From NCBI GenBank assembly GCA_023663225.1, contig JAMPHU010000029.1:1-36512 (forward strand): a stretch of 36,512 bases of DNA, read 5' to 3'. A program made the translations under genes and the position numbers. Shown one piece after another: positions 24,114 to 32,306 of this stretch. How positions within the stretch are numbered: the first letter of the stretch is position 1; every line of letters begins with the position of its first letter. The DNA comes from Candidatus Gastranaerophilales bacterium. GTDB taxonomy: Bacteria > Bacillota > Clostridia > Lachnospirales > Lachnospiraceae. The notes beneath the pieces are model-generated. The model was given only the letters and a program-made list of their open reading frames with translations. It was not told the DNA's origin and ran no database searches.

Positions 24114-25831
24114 TTCGGATAACACAGTTAAAACTTTTGTCCGGACATACCGAGGAGCAACTGAACCATAAGATTGCAAAGATTCTTGGTATCCGGACGC
24201 AGGATATAGTAAAGGTTGAAATAAAGAGGCAGTCGATCGACGGCCGAAAAAAGCCGGAAATTTTTTATATCTATACGGTGGATGTGCAGACGGTGGATGA
24301 GGAGAGTGTCTTAAGGCGAGTCAAAACAAACCAAAGAGGCGTTTCCCAGATCAGTAAAGTAACAGATGTTACGTATCAATTTCCGGTTGCCGGAAGTAAA
24401 AGGCAAACACACCCTGTGGTGATTGTGGGAGCGGGTCCGGCGGGACTGTTTTGCGGGTACTTTTTGGCGCTTCACGGTTATCGCCCGATCCTCTTGGAGC
24501 GGGGCAAAGATGTGGAGGCAAGAAAAAGAGACGTGGAGCGGTTTTGGCAGACAGGCGTGTTGGATGAGACTTCCAATGTGCAGTTTGGCGAGGGCGGTGC
24601 GGGAACCTTCTCTGACGGCAAGCTCAACACTTTGGTGAAGGACAAAGACGGCAGAAACCGCGCAGTGTTGGAGACTTTTGTGCGCTTTGGGGCCAAAGAG
24701 TCCATTCTCTATGAGGCCAAGCCGCATATCGGCACGGATGTGCTCGCCCGCGTGGTGAGAGCGATGCGGGAAGAGATCATACGCCTGGGCGGCGAGGTGC
24801 ATTTTGAGAGTCAGGTCACAGATATCGAAATCTGCGATCAGGCGATAAGAGGAGTCGTAATAAACGCTGCGAGGCATCTTGCATGCGAACAGCTTGTGCT
24901 GGCCATCGGACACAGCGCCAGAGACACTTTTTCCATGCTCTATGACAAAAGGATTTCCATGGAGGCAAAATCTTTTGCGGTGGGACTGCGCGTGGAGCAT
25001 CCCCAGGAGATGATCAATGTGAGCCAGTATGGCAGGAAAGATCCGAAAGAGCTGGGCGCGGCGGCCTACAAGGTGACGGCAAAGACCAGTTTTGGCAGAG
25101 GCGTTTATTCTTTTTGTATGTGCCCCGGGGGTTATGTGGTCAATGCTTCCTCGGAACAGGGACGGCTGGCGGTCAACGGGATGAGTTACAGCGGACGGGA
25201 CGGCGTCAATGCCAACAGCGCGGTGATCGTGGCGGTCACGCCTGCGGACTATGACGCGTATAGTGCCAGGTATCTTGGCGCAAGGCATCCTCTGGCCGGT
25301 GTCGCGTTCCAGCGCGAGTTGGAGGAGCGCGCTTTCTCGCTGGCAGGAGGCAAGATCCCCGTTCAGCGGTACGGAGATTTTAAGAGAGCTTTCAGTCGCG
25401 ATGAGGGAGAGCGGATCGGGCGGTTGGCGGCGTATAGAGAAGGGACAGGACAGCAGACGGTGTGCAGGGAAAGTGCGGAGCGGTCGGCAATGTACAGAGA
25501 AAGTGCGCTACAGCCTCAGTGTAAGGGCGATTTTGCCTGGGCCGATCTGAGTGGTATCCTGCCGGAGGAATGTAACAGAGCCTTTGTGGAAGGGATGGAA
25601 GTGTTTGGCAGACAGATCCCGGGGTTTGACAGAGAGGATGCAATCCTTTTGGGAGTCGAGAGCAGGACTTCTTCGCCGGTGCGGATCCACAGAGGGGAGT
25701 CTCTGCAGGCGGAAGGGGTGAAGGGACTTTACCCCTGCGGAGAGGGCGCTGGATATGCGGGCGGCATCACTTCGGCCGCCATGGACGGGTTGCGCGTAGC
25801 GGAGCAGATCGCGGCTCATTTCCACATCTAG
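24110..25831 (+). CDS. COG2509-type FAD-dependent dehydrogenase
   Basis: A 573-residue flavoprotein. An N-terminal alpha/beta domain of about 90 residues (ITQLKLLSGHTEEQLNHKIAK) precedes the FAD-binding motif VVIVGAGPAGLFCGYFLALHG (about 104-124). The family segments SNVQFGEGGAGTFSDGKLNT, AIGHSARDTFSMLY and SFAVGLRVEHPQEMIN follow, and the end is YPCGEGAGYAGGITSAAMDGLRVAEQIA. The substrate is unknown. Residues 442-471 hold three degenerate 10-residue repeats that look like a recent expansion in a loop. The start overlaps the previous stop (ATGA). The stop codon abuts the stop of the convergent minus-strand gene with no base between, and no terminator is visible. Confidence 0.87.
   Translation: MIRITQLKLLSGHTEEQLNHKIAKILGIRTQDIVKVEIKRQSIDGRKKPEIFYIYTVDVQTVDEESVLRRVKTNQRGVSQISKVTDVTYQFPVAGSKRQTHPVVIVGAGPAGLFCGYFLALHGYRPILLERGKDVEARKRDVERFWQTGVLDETSNVQFGEGGAGTFSDGKLNTLVKDKDGRNRAVLETFVRFGAKESILYEAKPHIGTDVLARVVRAMREEIIRLGGEVHFESQVTDIEICDQAIRGVVINAARHLACEQLVLAIGHSARDTFSMLYDKRISMEAKSFAVGLRVEHPQEMINVSQYGRKDPKELGAAAYKVTAKTSFGRGVYSFCMCPGGYVVNASSEQGRLAVNGMSYSGRDGVNANSAVIVAVTPADYDAYSARYLGARHPLAGVAFQRELEERAFSLAGGKIPVQRYGDFKRAFSRDEGERIGRLAAYREGTGQQTVCRESAERSAMYRESALQPQCKGDFAWADLSGILPEECNRAFVEGMEVFGRQIPGFDREDAILLGVESRTSSPVRIHRGESLQAEGVKGLYPCGEGAGYAGGITSAAMDGLRVAEQIAAHFHI
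25433..25522 (+). repeat. Three degenerate 30-bp tandem repeats inside the flavoprotein gene
   Basis: Three consecutive 30-bp units encode YREGTGQQTV, CRESAERSAM and YRESALQPQC. The units keep frame and share a TA/TGCAGAGAAAGTGCG-like start. They sit between conserved segments, probably in a surface loop. Confidence 0.6.
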
Positions 25832-26440
25832 TTACTTATTGTTCTTTCTAAAATGTATAAGTGACAAAATGCCAATAGGAGTAAAATAGGTACACCAAAA
25901 TTCAAGCGCTATAACTCCGCCCATGTTAGTTTCCCCGTCTGACATAGAGCGAAATATTCCTGTCATTGGCATAATAAAACAGGGAAAAAAGAATACTCCA
26001 TGAAATAACATCAGATATTTTAACCACTTATCTGACTTTGTCTTTGTGTCTATTGTGAGGCCAATAAAAAAAGTCGAAAGCGCCATCATGCCATATCCAA
26101 GCAAGTCATAGTCAAAAAACAATCCGCCTCTTGAATAGTCAAGTATTCTCACAGCCTGCTCATCAAGTGAGTCTAATCGAACCGAAGTGGTTTGCGCAAA
26201 ATACACAAGAAAAATCAAAACAGTATAAACCGTAGCAAATGTCGTTCCAACATTGGCCGCCACCCTATGTTTTTCATCACTTTCATTACAAAAACCAGAG
26301 ATCATCATTATGTATCCAATAGGTAATAACATACATACAAAATAACTTCCGAAGTTGAAGGAAATCAACATACAGATAGCAAATAATACTACAGAAATCG
26401 TTACGATCAAAGCGCCCATACTTGCTATTACTTTATTCAT
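25832..26440 (-). CDS. Hypothetical membrane protein, AT-rich, probably acquired
   Basis: A 202-residue protein that I do not recognise. It has about six hydrophobic segments: IVTISVVLFAICMLISF, YFVCMLLPIGYIMMISGF, FATVYTVLIFLVYFA, YGMMALSTFFIGLTI, LMLFHGVFFFPCFIM and a last one near LEFWCTYFTPIGILSL, with a soluble loop SVRLDSLDEQAVRILDYSRG. Three sampled 60-base lines within it contain 24, 27 and 19 G/C, against 40 in a sampled line of proB, so its composition differs from its neighbours. It is alone on the minus strand, has its own strong promoter and abuts the upstream gene stop to stop. These traits suggest horizontal acquisition, but no mobile-element genes or flanking repeats are visible. 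Confidence 0.7.
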   Translation of the reverse strand: MNKVIASMGALIVTISVVLFAICMLISFNFGSYFVCMLLPIGYIMMISGFCNESDEKHRVAANVGTTFATVYTVLIFLVYFAQTTSVRLDSLDEQAVRILDYSRGGLFFDYDLLGYGMMALSTFFIGLTIDTKTKSDKWLKYLMLFHGVFFFPCFIMPMTGIFRSMSDGETNMGGVIALEFWCTYFTPIGILSLIHFRKNNK

Positions 26441-26479
26441 TTTCGCCTAACACCTCGCTACACACCGATTTTTGTTCTG

Positions 26480-26508
26480 ATTATATCATGGCCATTTTGG
26501 AATTTCAA
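26480..26508 (-). promoter_or_regulatory. Promoter of the AT-rich membrane protein gene
   Basis: On the minus strand TTGAAA (26508-26503), a 17-nt spacer and TATAAT (26485-26480) preceded by TGA form a near-consensus sigma-A promoter, about 40 nt upstream of the ATG at 26440. Confidence 0.75.
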
Positions 26509-26548
26509 TTTGCAGTTGATGAAATCGCCGGAGTCCTTTGCCGGAGTC

Positions 26549-26577
26549 TTGACTCAGAAATGAAAATGCAGTAAAAT
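26549..26577 (+). promoter_or_regulatory. Promoter of proB-fthC-proA with overlapping dyad
   Basis: TTGACT (26549-26554), 17 nt, TAAAAT (26572-26577). The -35 box lies inside the dyad GAGTC-TT-GACTC (26544-26555), and the octamer CCGGAGTC occurs twice just upstream (ending at 26535 and 26548), which could be an operator. The leader is only about 50 nt, too short for a T-box. Confidence 0.65.
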
Positions 26578-26635
26578 TTAAAAATATATATCGTAAAATG
26601 ATAAGCGCATATGGCGCGGAAACGGCAGATATTTT

Positions 26636-27529
26636 ATGGAACAATCAGATGAAACAAAGACAAGCAGACTGCGGGAGCGGATCAAGGACAAAAAGCGTAT
26701 CGTGGTGAAGATCGGCTCCTCCTCCCTACAGCACGTAGAGACGGGGGACATGGATTATATCCGGCTGGAAAAGCTGGTGCGGGAGCTCTGCGACATCCGC
26801 AATCAGGGCAAGGACGTGATACTGGTGACTTCCGGAGCGATCGCGGTGGGCAAGAAGGCTGTCAATATGAAGGAGATCAAAGCGGACACGCAGGCGGAGG
26901 CCATCGCTGTAAAGCAGGCTTGTTCCGCGATCGGCCAGGCCAGGCTGATGATGACTTACCAAAAGCTTTTTGCGGAGTACGATCAAGTGGCGGCGCAGAT
27001 CTTGATGACCAAAAACACGATCGTGGACAACCTGAATCGATACAATGCCCACAATACTTTTTCCGAGCTTTTGCGCATGGGTGTGGTGCCCATTGTGAAC
27101 GAGAATGATACGATTGCCACCTACGAGATCGAGATTGGCGATAACGATACGCTCTCCGCCGTGGTGGCCGCGTTGGTGGGGGCGGATCTGCTGATTCTTT
27201 TGTCCGATATCGACGGACTTTATACGGACGATCCTAGGAAAAATCCGGATGCCCAATTTATTGGCGAGGTGGAGCATTTGACGGATGAGCTGATGGAGAT
27301 GGGCAAGGGCAGCGTCGGCAGCGATGTGGGAACCGGCGGCATGAACACCAAGCTGATCGCCGCCAAGATCGCCACAAGCTCCAACGTGGACATGGTCATT
27401 GCAAACAGCAGGGATATCGGCATCTTGCACAGGATTTTGGCGGGAGAGAAGGAGGGGACGCTCTTTGTGGCGCATGAGGACGAGAGATTTGATCTGCCGG
27501 GGTTTTTGAACAATCTGCACAATAATTGA
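26636..27529 (+). CDS. proB: Glutamate 5-kinase
   Basis: Phosphorylates glutamate to gamma-glutamyl phosphate, the first step of proline synthesis. The 297-residue protein is of the short type, with the amino-acid kinase domain (RIVVKIGSSSLQ, VILVTSGAIAVG, PIVNENDTIAT, DLLILLSDIDGLYTDDP, GTGGMNTKLIAAKIA) but no C-terminal PUA domain. No clear Shine-Dalgarno sequence precedes ATG 26636. An out-of-frame ATG at 26611 opens a short reading frame just upstream. It has its own promoter and is the first gene of a three-gene operon ending with proA. Confidence 0.95.
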   Translation: MEQSDETKTSRLRERIKDKKRIVVKIGSSSLQHVETGDMDYIRLEKLVRELCDIRNQGKDVILVTSGAIAVGKKAVNMKEIKADTQAEAIAVKQACSAIGQARLMMTYQKLFAEYDQVAAQILMTKNTIVDNLNRYNAHNTFSELLRMGVVPIVNENDTIATYEIEIGDNDTLSAVVAALVGADLLILLSDIDGLYTDDPRKNPDAQFIGEVEHLTDELMEMGKGSVGSDVGTGGMNTKLIAAKIATSSNVDMVIANSRDIGILHRILAGEKEGTLFVAHEDERFDLPGFLNNLHNN

Positions 27530-27541
27530 CAGGAGGCGGCT

Positions 27542-28168
27542 ATGGAGAAAACGGTTCTGGAAGGGACGGATTTGGAGAAAGAGGTTTTGCGCCGGAAGGT
27601 ACTTGCGCGCCGAGAATCCCTGTCGATGGAGGAGCGGGCGAAGGCGGCCATTCTTTTGACGGAAGGAATCGTGGGGCATCAATGGTTTTACCGCGCCAAA
27701 TATTTTCTGAGCTTTGTGAGCTATGGAAGTGAGATCGACACGCACCCTTTGCTGGAGGAGGCGCTTCGGCTGGGAAAACAGGTTTATGTCCCTAAGGTGA
27801 CGGGAGCGGATATGCAGTTTTACCGCATTTTTTCTATGGATGAGCTGCGGCCGGGATATCGCGGGATACCGGAGCCAAAGGGAGACACGGAAATTTTTAA
27901 CTGTCTTTCCTGCATGGAAAGAGGAGAGATGGACAGGGTGCTCATGCTGATGCCCGGCGTGGCGTTCGATCCCTTGCGTAACCGCATTGGATATGGGAAA
28001 GGATATTACGACCGTTATTTAAATAGATGGGAAGCTCTGCAACAGCATACCATTGCGGTGGGATTTGACTGTCAGTTGGTGGAGCGCGTCCCGGCGGAGG
28101 ACTTTGACAAGAAACCCTGTCAGGTCATCCTGCAGGGCAATTTACAGAATAGGAGAATTTATGAATGA
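27542..28168 (+). CDS. fthC: 5-formyltetrahydrofolate cyclo-ligase
   Basis: ATP-dependent enzyme that converts 5-formyl-THF to 5,10-methenyl-THF, returning this stored folate to one-carbon metabolism. The 208-residue product shows the N-terminal [14 protein letters not shown], the central [14 protein letters not shown] with VYVPKV, and the signature [24 protein letters not shown]. It is placed between proB and proA: GGAGG precedes its ATG 12 nt after proB, and its stop overlaps the proA start (ATGA). No catalytic link to proline synthesis is known to me, so co-transcription may only reflect shared growth demand. Confidence 0.93.
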   Translation: MEKTVLEGTDLEKEVLRRKVLARRESLSMEERAKAAILLTEGIVGHQWFYRAKYFLSFVSYGSEIDTHPLLEEALRLGKQVYVPKVTGADMQFYRIFSMDELRPGYRGIPEPKGDTEIFNCLSCMERGEMDRVLMLMPGVAFDPLRNRIGYGKGYYDRYLNRWEALQQHTIAVGFDCQLVERVPAEDFDKKPCQVILQGNLQNRRIYE

Positions 28169-29409
28169 CGAATCTGACGGAAATGGGAGAACAAGCCGTA
28201 GCTGCCAAATATGCGTTGCAGCGATTGGATGCAGGGGAGAAAAAACGTGTTTTGTTCAGCATGGCGGATGTATTAAATAACAGGAGTGCTGAAATTCTTG
28301 CGGCGAACGAGAGAGATATGGAGATGGCGGAGCAAAACGGTATGCACCCGGGGATGTTAGACAGGCTCAGACTTACCGAGGAGCGTATCACGGCCATGGC
28401 GGATGGACTTCGCCAGATCGCAGAGCTGCCGGACTGCATCGGGGAAGTGATGGAGCGCATGGTGCGGCCCAACGGGATCCGCATTGAGAAAGTGCGCGTT
28501 CCGATCGGTGTGATCGGCATCATCTATGAAGCCCGCCCCAATGTGACAACGGACGCTTTCGGACTATGTTTTCAGACCGGCAACGCCGTGATCTTAAAAG
28601 GCGGCAGCGACGCCGTCCGTTCCAACCGGACGATCGTCGATATCCTGCGGGAGACATTGGTGGCGGAGGGTGTGACCAGGGACGCGGTACAGTTGATCGA
28701 GGACACGGATCGCCGGGTCACAGCGGAATTTATGAAGTTGAATCAATATGTGGACGTGCTCATCCCCAGAGGGGGAGCGGGTCTGATCCGAAGCGTGGTG
28801 GAGAACAGCACCATACCTGTCATCGAGACCGGCACGGGCAACTGCCATGTATATGTGGATGAGAGCGCCGATCTGGATATGGCCGTGAAGATCATCTTAA
28901 ATGCCAAGACGCAGCGTATCGGCGTCTGCAACGCCTGTGAATCTTTGGTGGTCCACAGCGCGGTGAGAGAGCGCTTTTTGCCGATGCTTGCCCAGGCGCT
29001 CGAAAGTGTGGAGCTGCGGGGTGACGAGCGCATTAGGGAGATCTTGGGGGAGCAATGCGCACCCGCCACGGAGGAGGATTACGGCAGGGAATATTTGGAT
29101 TATATTCTGTCCTTAAAGACGGTGGACTCTCTGGAGGAGGCGATCGAGCATATCAACCGTTACAATACGAAACACTCGGAATGTATTGTAACAGAGGACA
29201 AAGCGGCCGCGGAAAAGTTTTTGCGGGAGGTGGACGCGGCGTGCGTCTATGTCAATGCATCCACCCGCTTTACGGACGGTTTTGAATTTGGTTTTGGCGC
29301 GGAGATCGGCATCAGCACACAGAAGCTTCACGCCAGAGGCCCCATGGGATTAAAGGAGCTGACCTCCTACAAATATCTGATCAGAGGAGACGGACAGGTT
29401 CGGGGATGA
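28165..29409 (+). CDS. proA: Gamma-glutamyl phosphate reductase
   Basis: NADPH-dependent reduction of gamma-glutamyl phosphate to glutamate semialdehyde, the second step of proline synthesis. The 414-residue protein belongs to the aldehyde dehydrogenase superfamily: [35 protein letters not shown], the [11 protein letters not shown] segment, the catalytic cysteine in [14 protein letters not shown], and [27 protein letters not shown] lies upstream within fthC, and ATGA overlap couples the two. Length is normal. No obvious terminator directly follows; a large palindromic element begins 10 nt after the stop. Confidence 0.97.
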   Translation: MTNLTEMGEQAVAAKYALQRLDAGEKKRVLFSMADVLNNRSAEILAANERDMEMAEQNGMHPGMLDRLRLTEERITAMADGLRQIAELPDCIGEVMERMVRPNGIRIEKVRVPIGVIGIIYEARPNVTTDAFGLCFQTGNAVILKGGSDAVRSNRTIVDILRETLVAEGVTRDAVQLIEDTDRRVTAEFMKLNQYVDVLIPRGGAGLIRSVVENSTIPVIETGTGNCHVYVDESADLDMAVKIILNAKTQRIGVCNACESLVVHSAVRERFLPMLAQALESVELRGDERIREILGEQCAPATEEDYGREYLDYILSLKTVDSLEEAIEHINRYNTKHSECIVTEDKAAAEKFLREVDAACVYVNASTRFTDGFEFGFGAEIGISTQKLHARGPMGLKELTSYKYLIRGDGQVRG

Positions 29410-29419
29410 GAGAGAAATG

Positions 29420-29629
29420 GCGAAACTCTTGTTTTTGGAGAGTGTCATTGTGCAAATTGCAGATTCCACCGCAGACACGCTCTCGCTTCGTGAAAAACAC
29501 AGTGGTACATAAGCTGCTAAAGTACGGCAGAATAGTCAACATAGTTGACTATTAGTACCAGTGTTTTTCAAGAGTCTGCTTGTGGAACATGCAATTTTCA
29601 CAATTCGGTTTACAAAAAAGGAGTTTCGC
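29420..29629. repeat. 210-bp imperfect palindromic element (MITE-like or long structured RNA)
   Basis: The two halves are reverse complements in an ordered series of blocks: GCGAAACTC (29420-29428) with GAGTTTCGC (29621-29629), ATTGTG with CACAAT, AAATTGCA with TGCAATTT, TTCCAC with GTGGAA, GCAGAC with GTCTGC, TGAAAAACAC with GTGTTTTTCA, TGGTAC with GTACCA, and at the centre AATAGTCAAC-ATA-GTTGACTATT. The left half has two extra pieces, one with its own CTGC...GCAG hairpin. No transposase is present and no clear target duplication is seen. It fills most of the 263-nt gap after proA. A 31-codon ORF (29417-29512) crosses the left arm but has no convincing ribosome binding site. Confidence 0.7.
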
Positions 29630-29636
29630 GATTGCC

Positions 29637-29668
29637 TATAGAAGAAATATATAGAAGGGATATAGAAG
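29637..29668 (+). repeat. Three copies of TATAGAAG before the YesU-like gene
   Basis: TATAGAAG occurs at 29637-29644, 29650-29657 and 29661-29668, ending 4 nt before the ATG. The last copies provide AGAAG/GAAGG, the only candidate ribosome binding sites for this gene. Confidence 0.5.
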
Positions 29669-29672
29669 ATAT

Positions 29673-30353
29673 ATGGAAAAATATGGTGTGAGCGGTTTTA
29701 GCTGCATTTATGAGAACAAGCTTTCCTGTCAGGCGGATCTGGAAGGGTTCGTATTGGAGGGAAAGGCGGAGGTGTCTTTTCGGGAAGGGAGGCTGCGCCT
29801 GGAGAATATGCTGGATCCCGCAGACGGTCAGCGGGCCAATTATGTGCTCTGGTGTCCGGAAGAATTTCCTTCCGACGTATTGATCGAGTGGGAATTTCAG
29901 CCGATCAGGGAGCCGGGACTTGCCATGTTGTTTTTTGCCGCCAGAGGAAAAGAGGATCGCGATCTCTTTGACGCGAACCTTGCGCCCAGGACGGGGGAGT
30001 ATGTCCAGTATCATCACGGCGATATCAACGCGTTCCATGTGTCCTATTTTCGCAGAAAGGAACCGGACGAGAGAGCCTTTCACACTTGCAATCTGCGGAA
30101 AAGCTATGGTTTTCATCTGGTAAGTCAGGGCGCGGATCCCATACCGGACGCCGACGAGGTAAAACGCCCCTATACCATGGCAGTGCTCAAGAAGGGCGGC
30201 GTGGTAAAATTTTTTGTGGACGGATTGGCGGTCTTTACTTTTGAAGATGACGGAGAGACTTACGGCCCGCTCTTAAAGGGGGGAAAAATCGGTTTCAGGC
30301 AGCTCGCTCCCATGGTGGGCGAATATGGCAATTTGAAGGTGTATCGTCTGTAG
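29673..30353 (+). CDS. DUF1961 family protein, YesU-like
   Basis: A 226-residue protein resembling DUF1961 proteins such as Bacillus YesU, which have a concanavalin/LamG-like beta-sandwich and occur in pectin and rhamnogalacturonan use clusters. Family-like segments are ANYVLWCPEEFPSDVLIEWEFQPI, GEYVQYHHGDINAFHVSYFRRK, FHTCNLRKSYGFHLVSQGADPIP and VKFFVDGLAVFTFEDDG, with the end KIGFRQLAPMVGEYGNLKVYRL. There is no signal peptide, so it acts in the cytoplasm. The precise function is unknown; a role in binding or processing imported oligosaccharides fits the transporter downstream. Confidence 0.75.
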   Translation: MEKYGVSGFSCIYENKLSCQADLEGFVLEGKAEVSFREGRLRLENMLDPADGQRANYVLWCPEEFPSDVLIEWEFQPIREPGLAMLFFAARGKEDRDLFDANLAPRTGEYVQYHHGDINAFHVSYFRRKEPDERAFHTCNLRKSYGFHLVSQGADPIPDADEVKRPYTMAVLKKGGVVKFFVDGLAVFTFEDDGETYGPLLKGGKIGFRQLAPMVGEYGNLKVYRL

Positions 30354-30373
30354 GATAAGATCGCGGGCCGTTT

Positions 30374-32152
30374 TTGGCGTGGCGGGAAAGGTTGGTAGAA
30401 ACCGTTTTGTGGAAGTGGATTGAAAAACATGTGTTATATCATATTGAAAAAGAGCGGGGCAGTCTGTGGGCAGTCGTTTTGATCGGGATCGTTTCTCTGG
30501 TTGTCGCCGTTTTCGGGTATGTGGAATATCGAGGGGAGTGTGGCAAGATAGCGGGAGAGAAGGCGGCTTTGACGGCGGCCTGTATCGCGTGGCAGGTAGA
30601 TGAAAAATTGTGGGATTTGGACGGAGGAGCAATCTCCGCGGCCGAGGCGGTAGAGATCGGGAAACGTCTGGAGGATCAGTTGAACGCCTGTCAGTCAGTG
30701 GCGGTGCTGGATGCTTCTGACGGGACGGTGTTATATGCCTCGGATGACGCGATGGCGGAAGTGTGTCTGAACTTACAAAAAGAGGGATTGTCGGAGGGGG
30801 AAACCAGGAAAATAAAATTAGGGGGGGCAGATCACTATATTCTCTCTATGTATGCCTCACAGGTAACTGAGTGGAAATATTACGTGTGTTATGATATGGA
30901 CAATGAACGGATGCCCGGCGCAGGATATCGTGGGGTACTGTTTTTGTGGCTTTTTTTATTGACATGCTTCTGCATCGCCATGTTATTCTATACGCGCCGT
31001 CAGCCGGAAAATCAGGAGGCGCAGGAACTATTTGGGTTGAAGATGATGTATGGCAATGTGGAGCCGGAGGAAATGGAAAAGTTACATCTCAAGCCGTGTA
31101 AGTTTTTTGCTACGGCGGTGGTGATGCCGGCTCTCGTGGAGGATGGGGAGACGCAGGAAGAGGAGGCGATCGACTGTTTTAAACTGGCAAGGGAAATGCC
31201 GGAAGAATTGAAGGAAGTGACGTGGCTGCCGCCGGTGTGCAACATGGGCGCTATTTTTTGTGTCCTGGGAGAGAATGATGAGGATATTTTGCGCGGAAAA
31301 TTAGAAGACTTTCACCGCAAGATGCAGGAGTTTGTCGGGAAGGAGAGCGGGAGAATGATCCTGATGGGAGTCAGCGCCGTGCACGGAGATTATAAGGAAC
31401 TGCAGACCGCCTATAAAGAGAGTGTACTGGCTTTGACCATGCGGAACATGGAGGAGGATGCCTGCTATTTTGGACAGACGGACATCGAGACCGACAACAG
31501 TTCGTATAACAGTAGTTATGAAAAAGAGATCCAGACGCATATTAAGGCGATGGACAAGGAGAAGTGCTATAAAGTGATCAACGAGTTCGCCGAATATCTC
31601 CAAAAAGCAGGGTCTCAGGATAAAATTATGATCTACTCTCTGAGAATGATCAATACCATCCTTTTGACAGCGATTGATATCCGATTGAATCCAGAGACGC
31701 TTTTTCCGGACGGACTGGCGAGAGTCTATCAGGAGATCGTCGGGATGCCGGAACCGGTCAGGGTGAGAAAACGGTTGAAATCTCAGTTGATCGATCCCAT
31801 TCTCCAGGCGCGAAACGAACATATGAAAAATCATTCTTACTCTATGCTGGAAGAGATTGAGCGAAAGATCAGGGAGACGAAGGGCGGTATCACGTTGACA
31901 GAGTGCGCGGATGCGCTGGGCGTGCACCACACTTATATATGGAAGGTTTTGAAAGCGGAGAAGGGAAAGTCTTTTAGCGATTGTGTGGAAGCGTACAAAC
32001 TGGAAGAGGCAAAGCGTCTCCTGCTGCAGACTGACATGTCTGTAGCGGAGATTTCCGCAGAATTAAATTATACAAATGCACAAAATTTTATAAGGTTTTT
32101 CAGCAAGAGTACGGGTGTGACACCAGGTAAATTCCGGAAAGAGTCTCAGTAA
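30374..32152 (+). CDS. Membrane-bound AraC-family regulator (YtdP-like)
   Basis: A 592-residue one-component regulator. TM helices at about 31-51 and 187-207 enclose an extracytoplasmic sensor of about 135 residues (SVAVLDASDGTVLYASDD). A cytoplasmic linker region (about 225-490) follows, and the C-terminus is a double helix-turn-helix of AraC/XylS type from about 500 (TECADALGVHHTYIWKVLKAEKGKSF, then MSVAEISAELNYTNAQNFIRFFSKSTGVTPGKFRK). Bacillus YtdP has the same plan and lies beside a related ABC transporter. The predicted target is the transporter operon downstream. The start is uncertain: TTG 30374 is the furthest in-frame start, without a clear Shine-Dalgarno sequence; TTG 30407 and GTG 30431 are alternatives. 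Confidence 0.82.
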   Translation: MAWRERLVETVLWKWIEKHVLYHIEKERGSLWAVVLIGIVSLVVAVFGYVEYRGECGKIAGEKAALTAACIAWQVDEKLWDLDGGAISAAEAVEIGKRLEDQLNACQSVAVLDASDGTVLYASDDAMAEVCLNLQKEGLSEGETRKIKLGGADHYILSMYASQVTEWKYYVCYDMDNERMPGAGYRGVLFLWLFLLTCFCIAMLFYTRRQPENQEAQELFGLKMMYGNVEPEEMEKLHLKPCKFFATAVVMPALVEDGETQEEEAIDCFKLAREMPEELKEVTWLPPVCNMGAIFCVLGENDEDILRGKLEDFHRKMQEFVGKESGRMILMGVSAVHGDYKELQTAYKESVLALTMRNMEEDACYFGQTDIETDNSSYNSSYEKEIQTHIKAMDKEKCYKVINEFAEYLQKAGSQDKIMIYSLRMINTILLTAIDIRLNPETLFPDGLARVYQEIVGMPEPVRVRKRLKSQLIDPILQARNEHMKNHSYSMLEEIERKIRETKGGITLTECADALGVHHTYIWKVLKAEKGKSFSDCVEAYKLEEAKRLLLQTDMSVAEISAELNYTNAQNFIRFFSKSTGVTPGKFRKESQ

Positions 32153-32191
32153 AAATCATGTAATTATCGTATAATAGCAGTTTGGGTCATT

Positions 32192-32279
32192 TTAGATAAC
32201 ACATCTAATTCGTATCAGTATCCCTAAAATAATCATATTATAGACTTCAAAATAATCAAGTAATGAAATGATTATTTTG
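32192..32279. promoter_or_regulatory. Cluster of dyads and repeats, likely control region of the transporter operon
   Basis: The 304-nt AT-rich gap 32153-32456 holds several symmetric elements: TTAGAT-aacac-ATCTAA (32192-32208); AAAATAATCA as direct copies at 32226-32235 and 32249-32258; and its inverse TGATTATTTT (32269-32278), which with the second copy forms a perfect 11-bp inverted repeat. No consensus -35 box is seen; a weak -10 (TATTAT, 32236-32241) lies among the repeats, as expected for an activator-dependent promoter. A further TATAAT at 32170 has no good -35. A later dyad, AAACATT...AATGTTT, is at 32403-32427. Confidence 0.45.
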
Positions 32280-32306
32280 CACAAAAAGAATAAAAGAAAG
32301 TGGGAA

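Noticed and set aside
26578-26635. T-box or other riboswitch controlling proB
   Set aside because: With the promoter at 26549-26577 only about 50 nt of leader remain, too short for a T-box, and no specifier or antiterminator element is visible.
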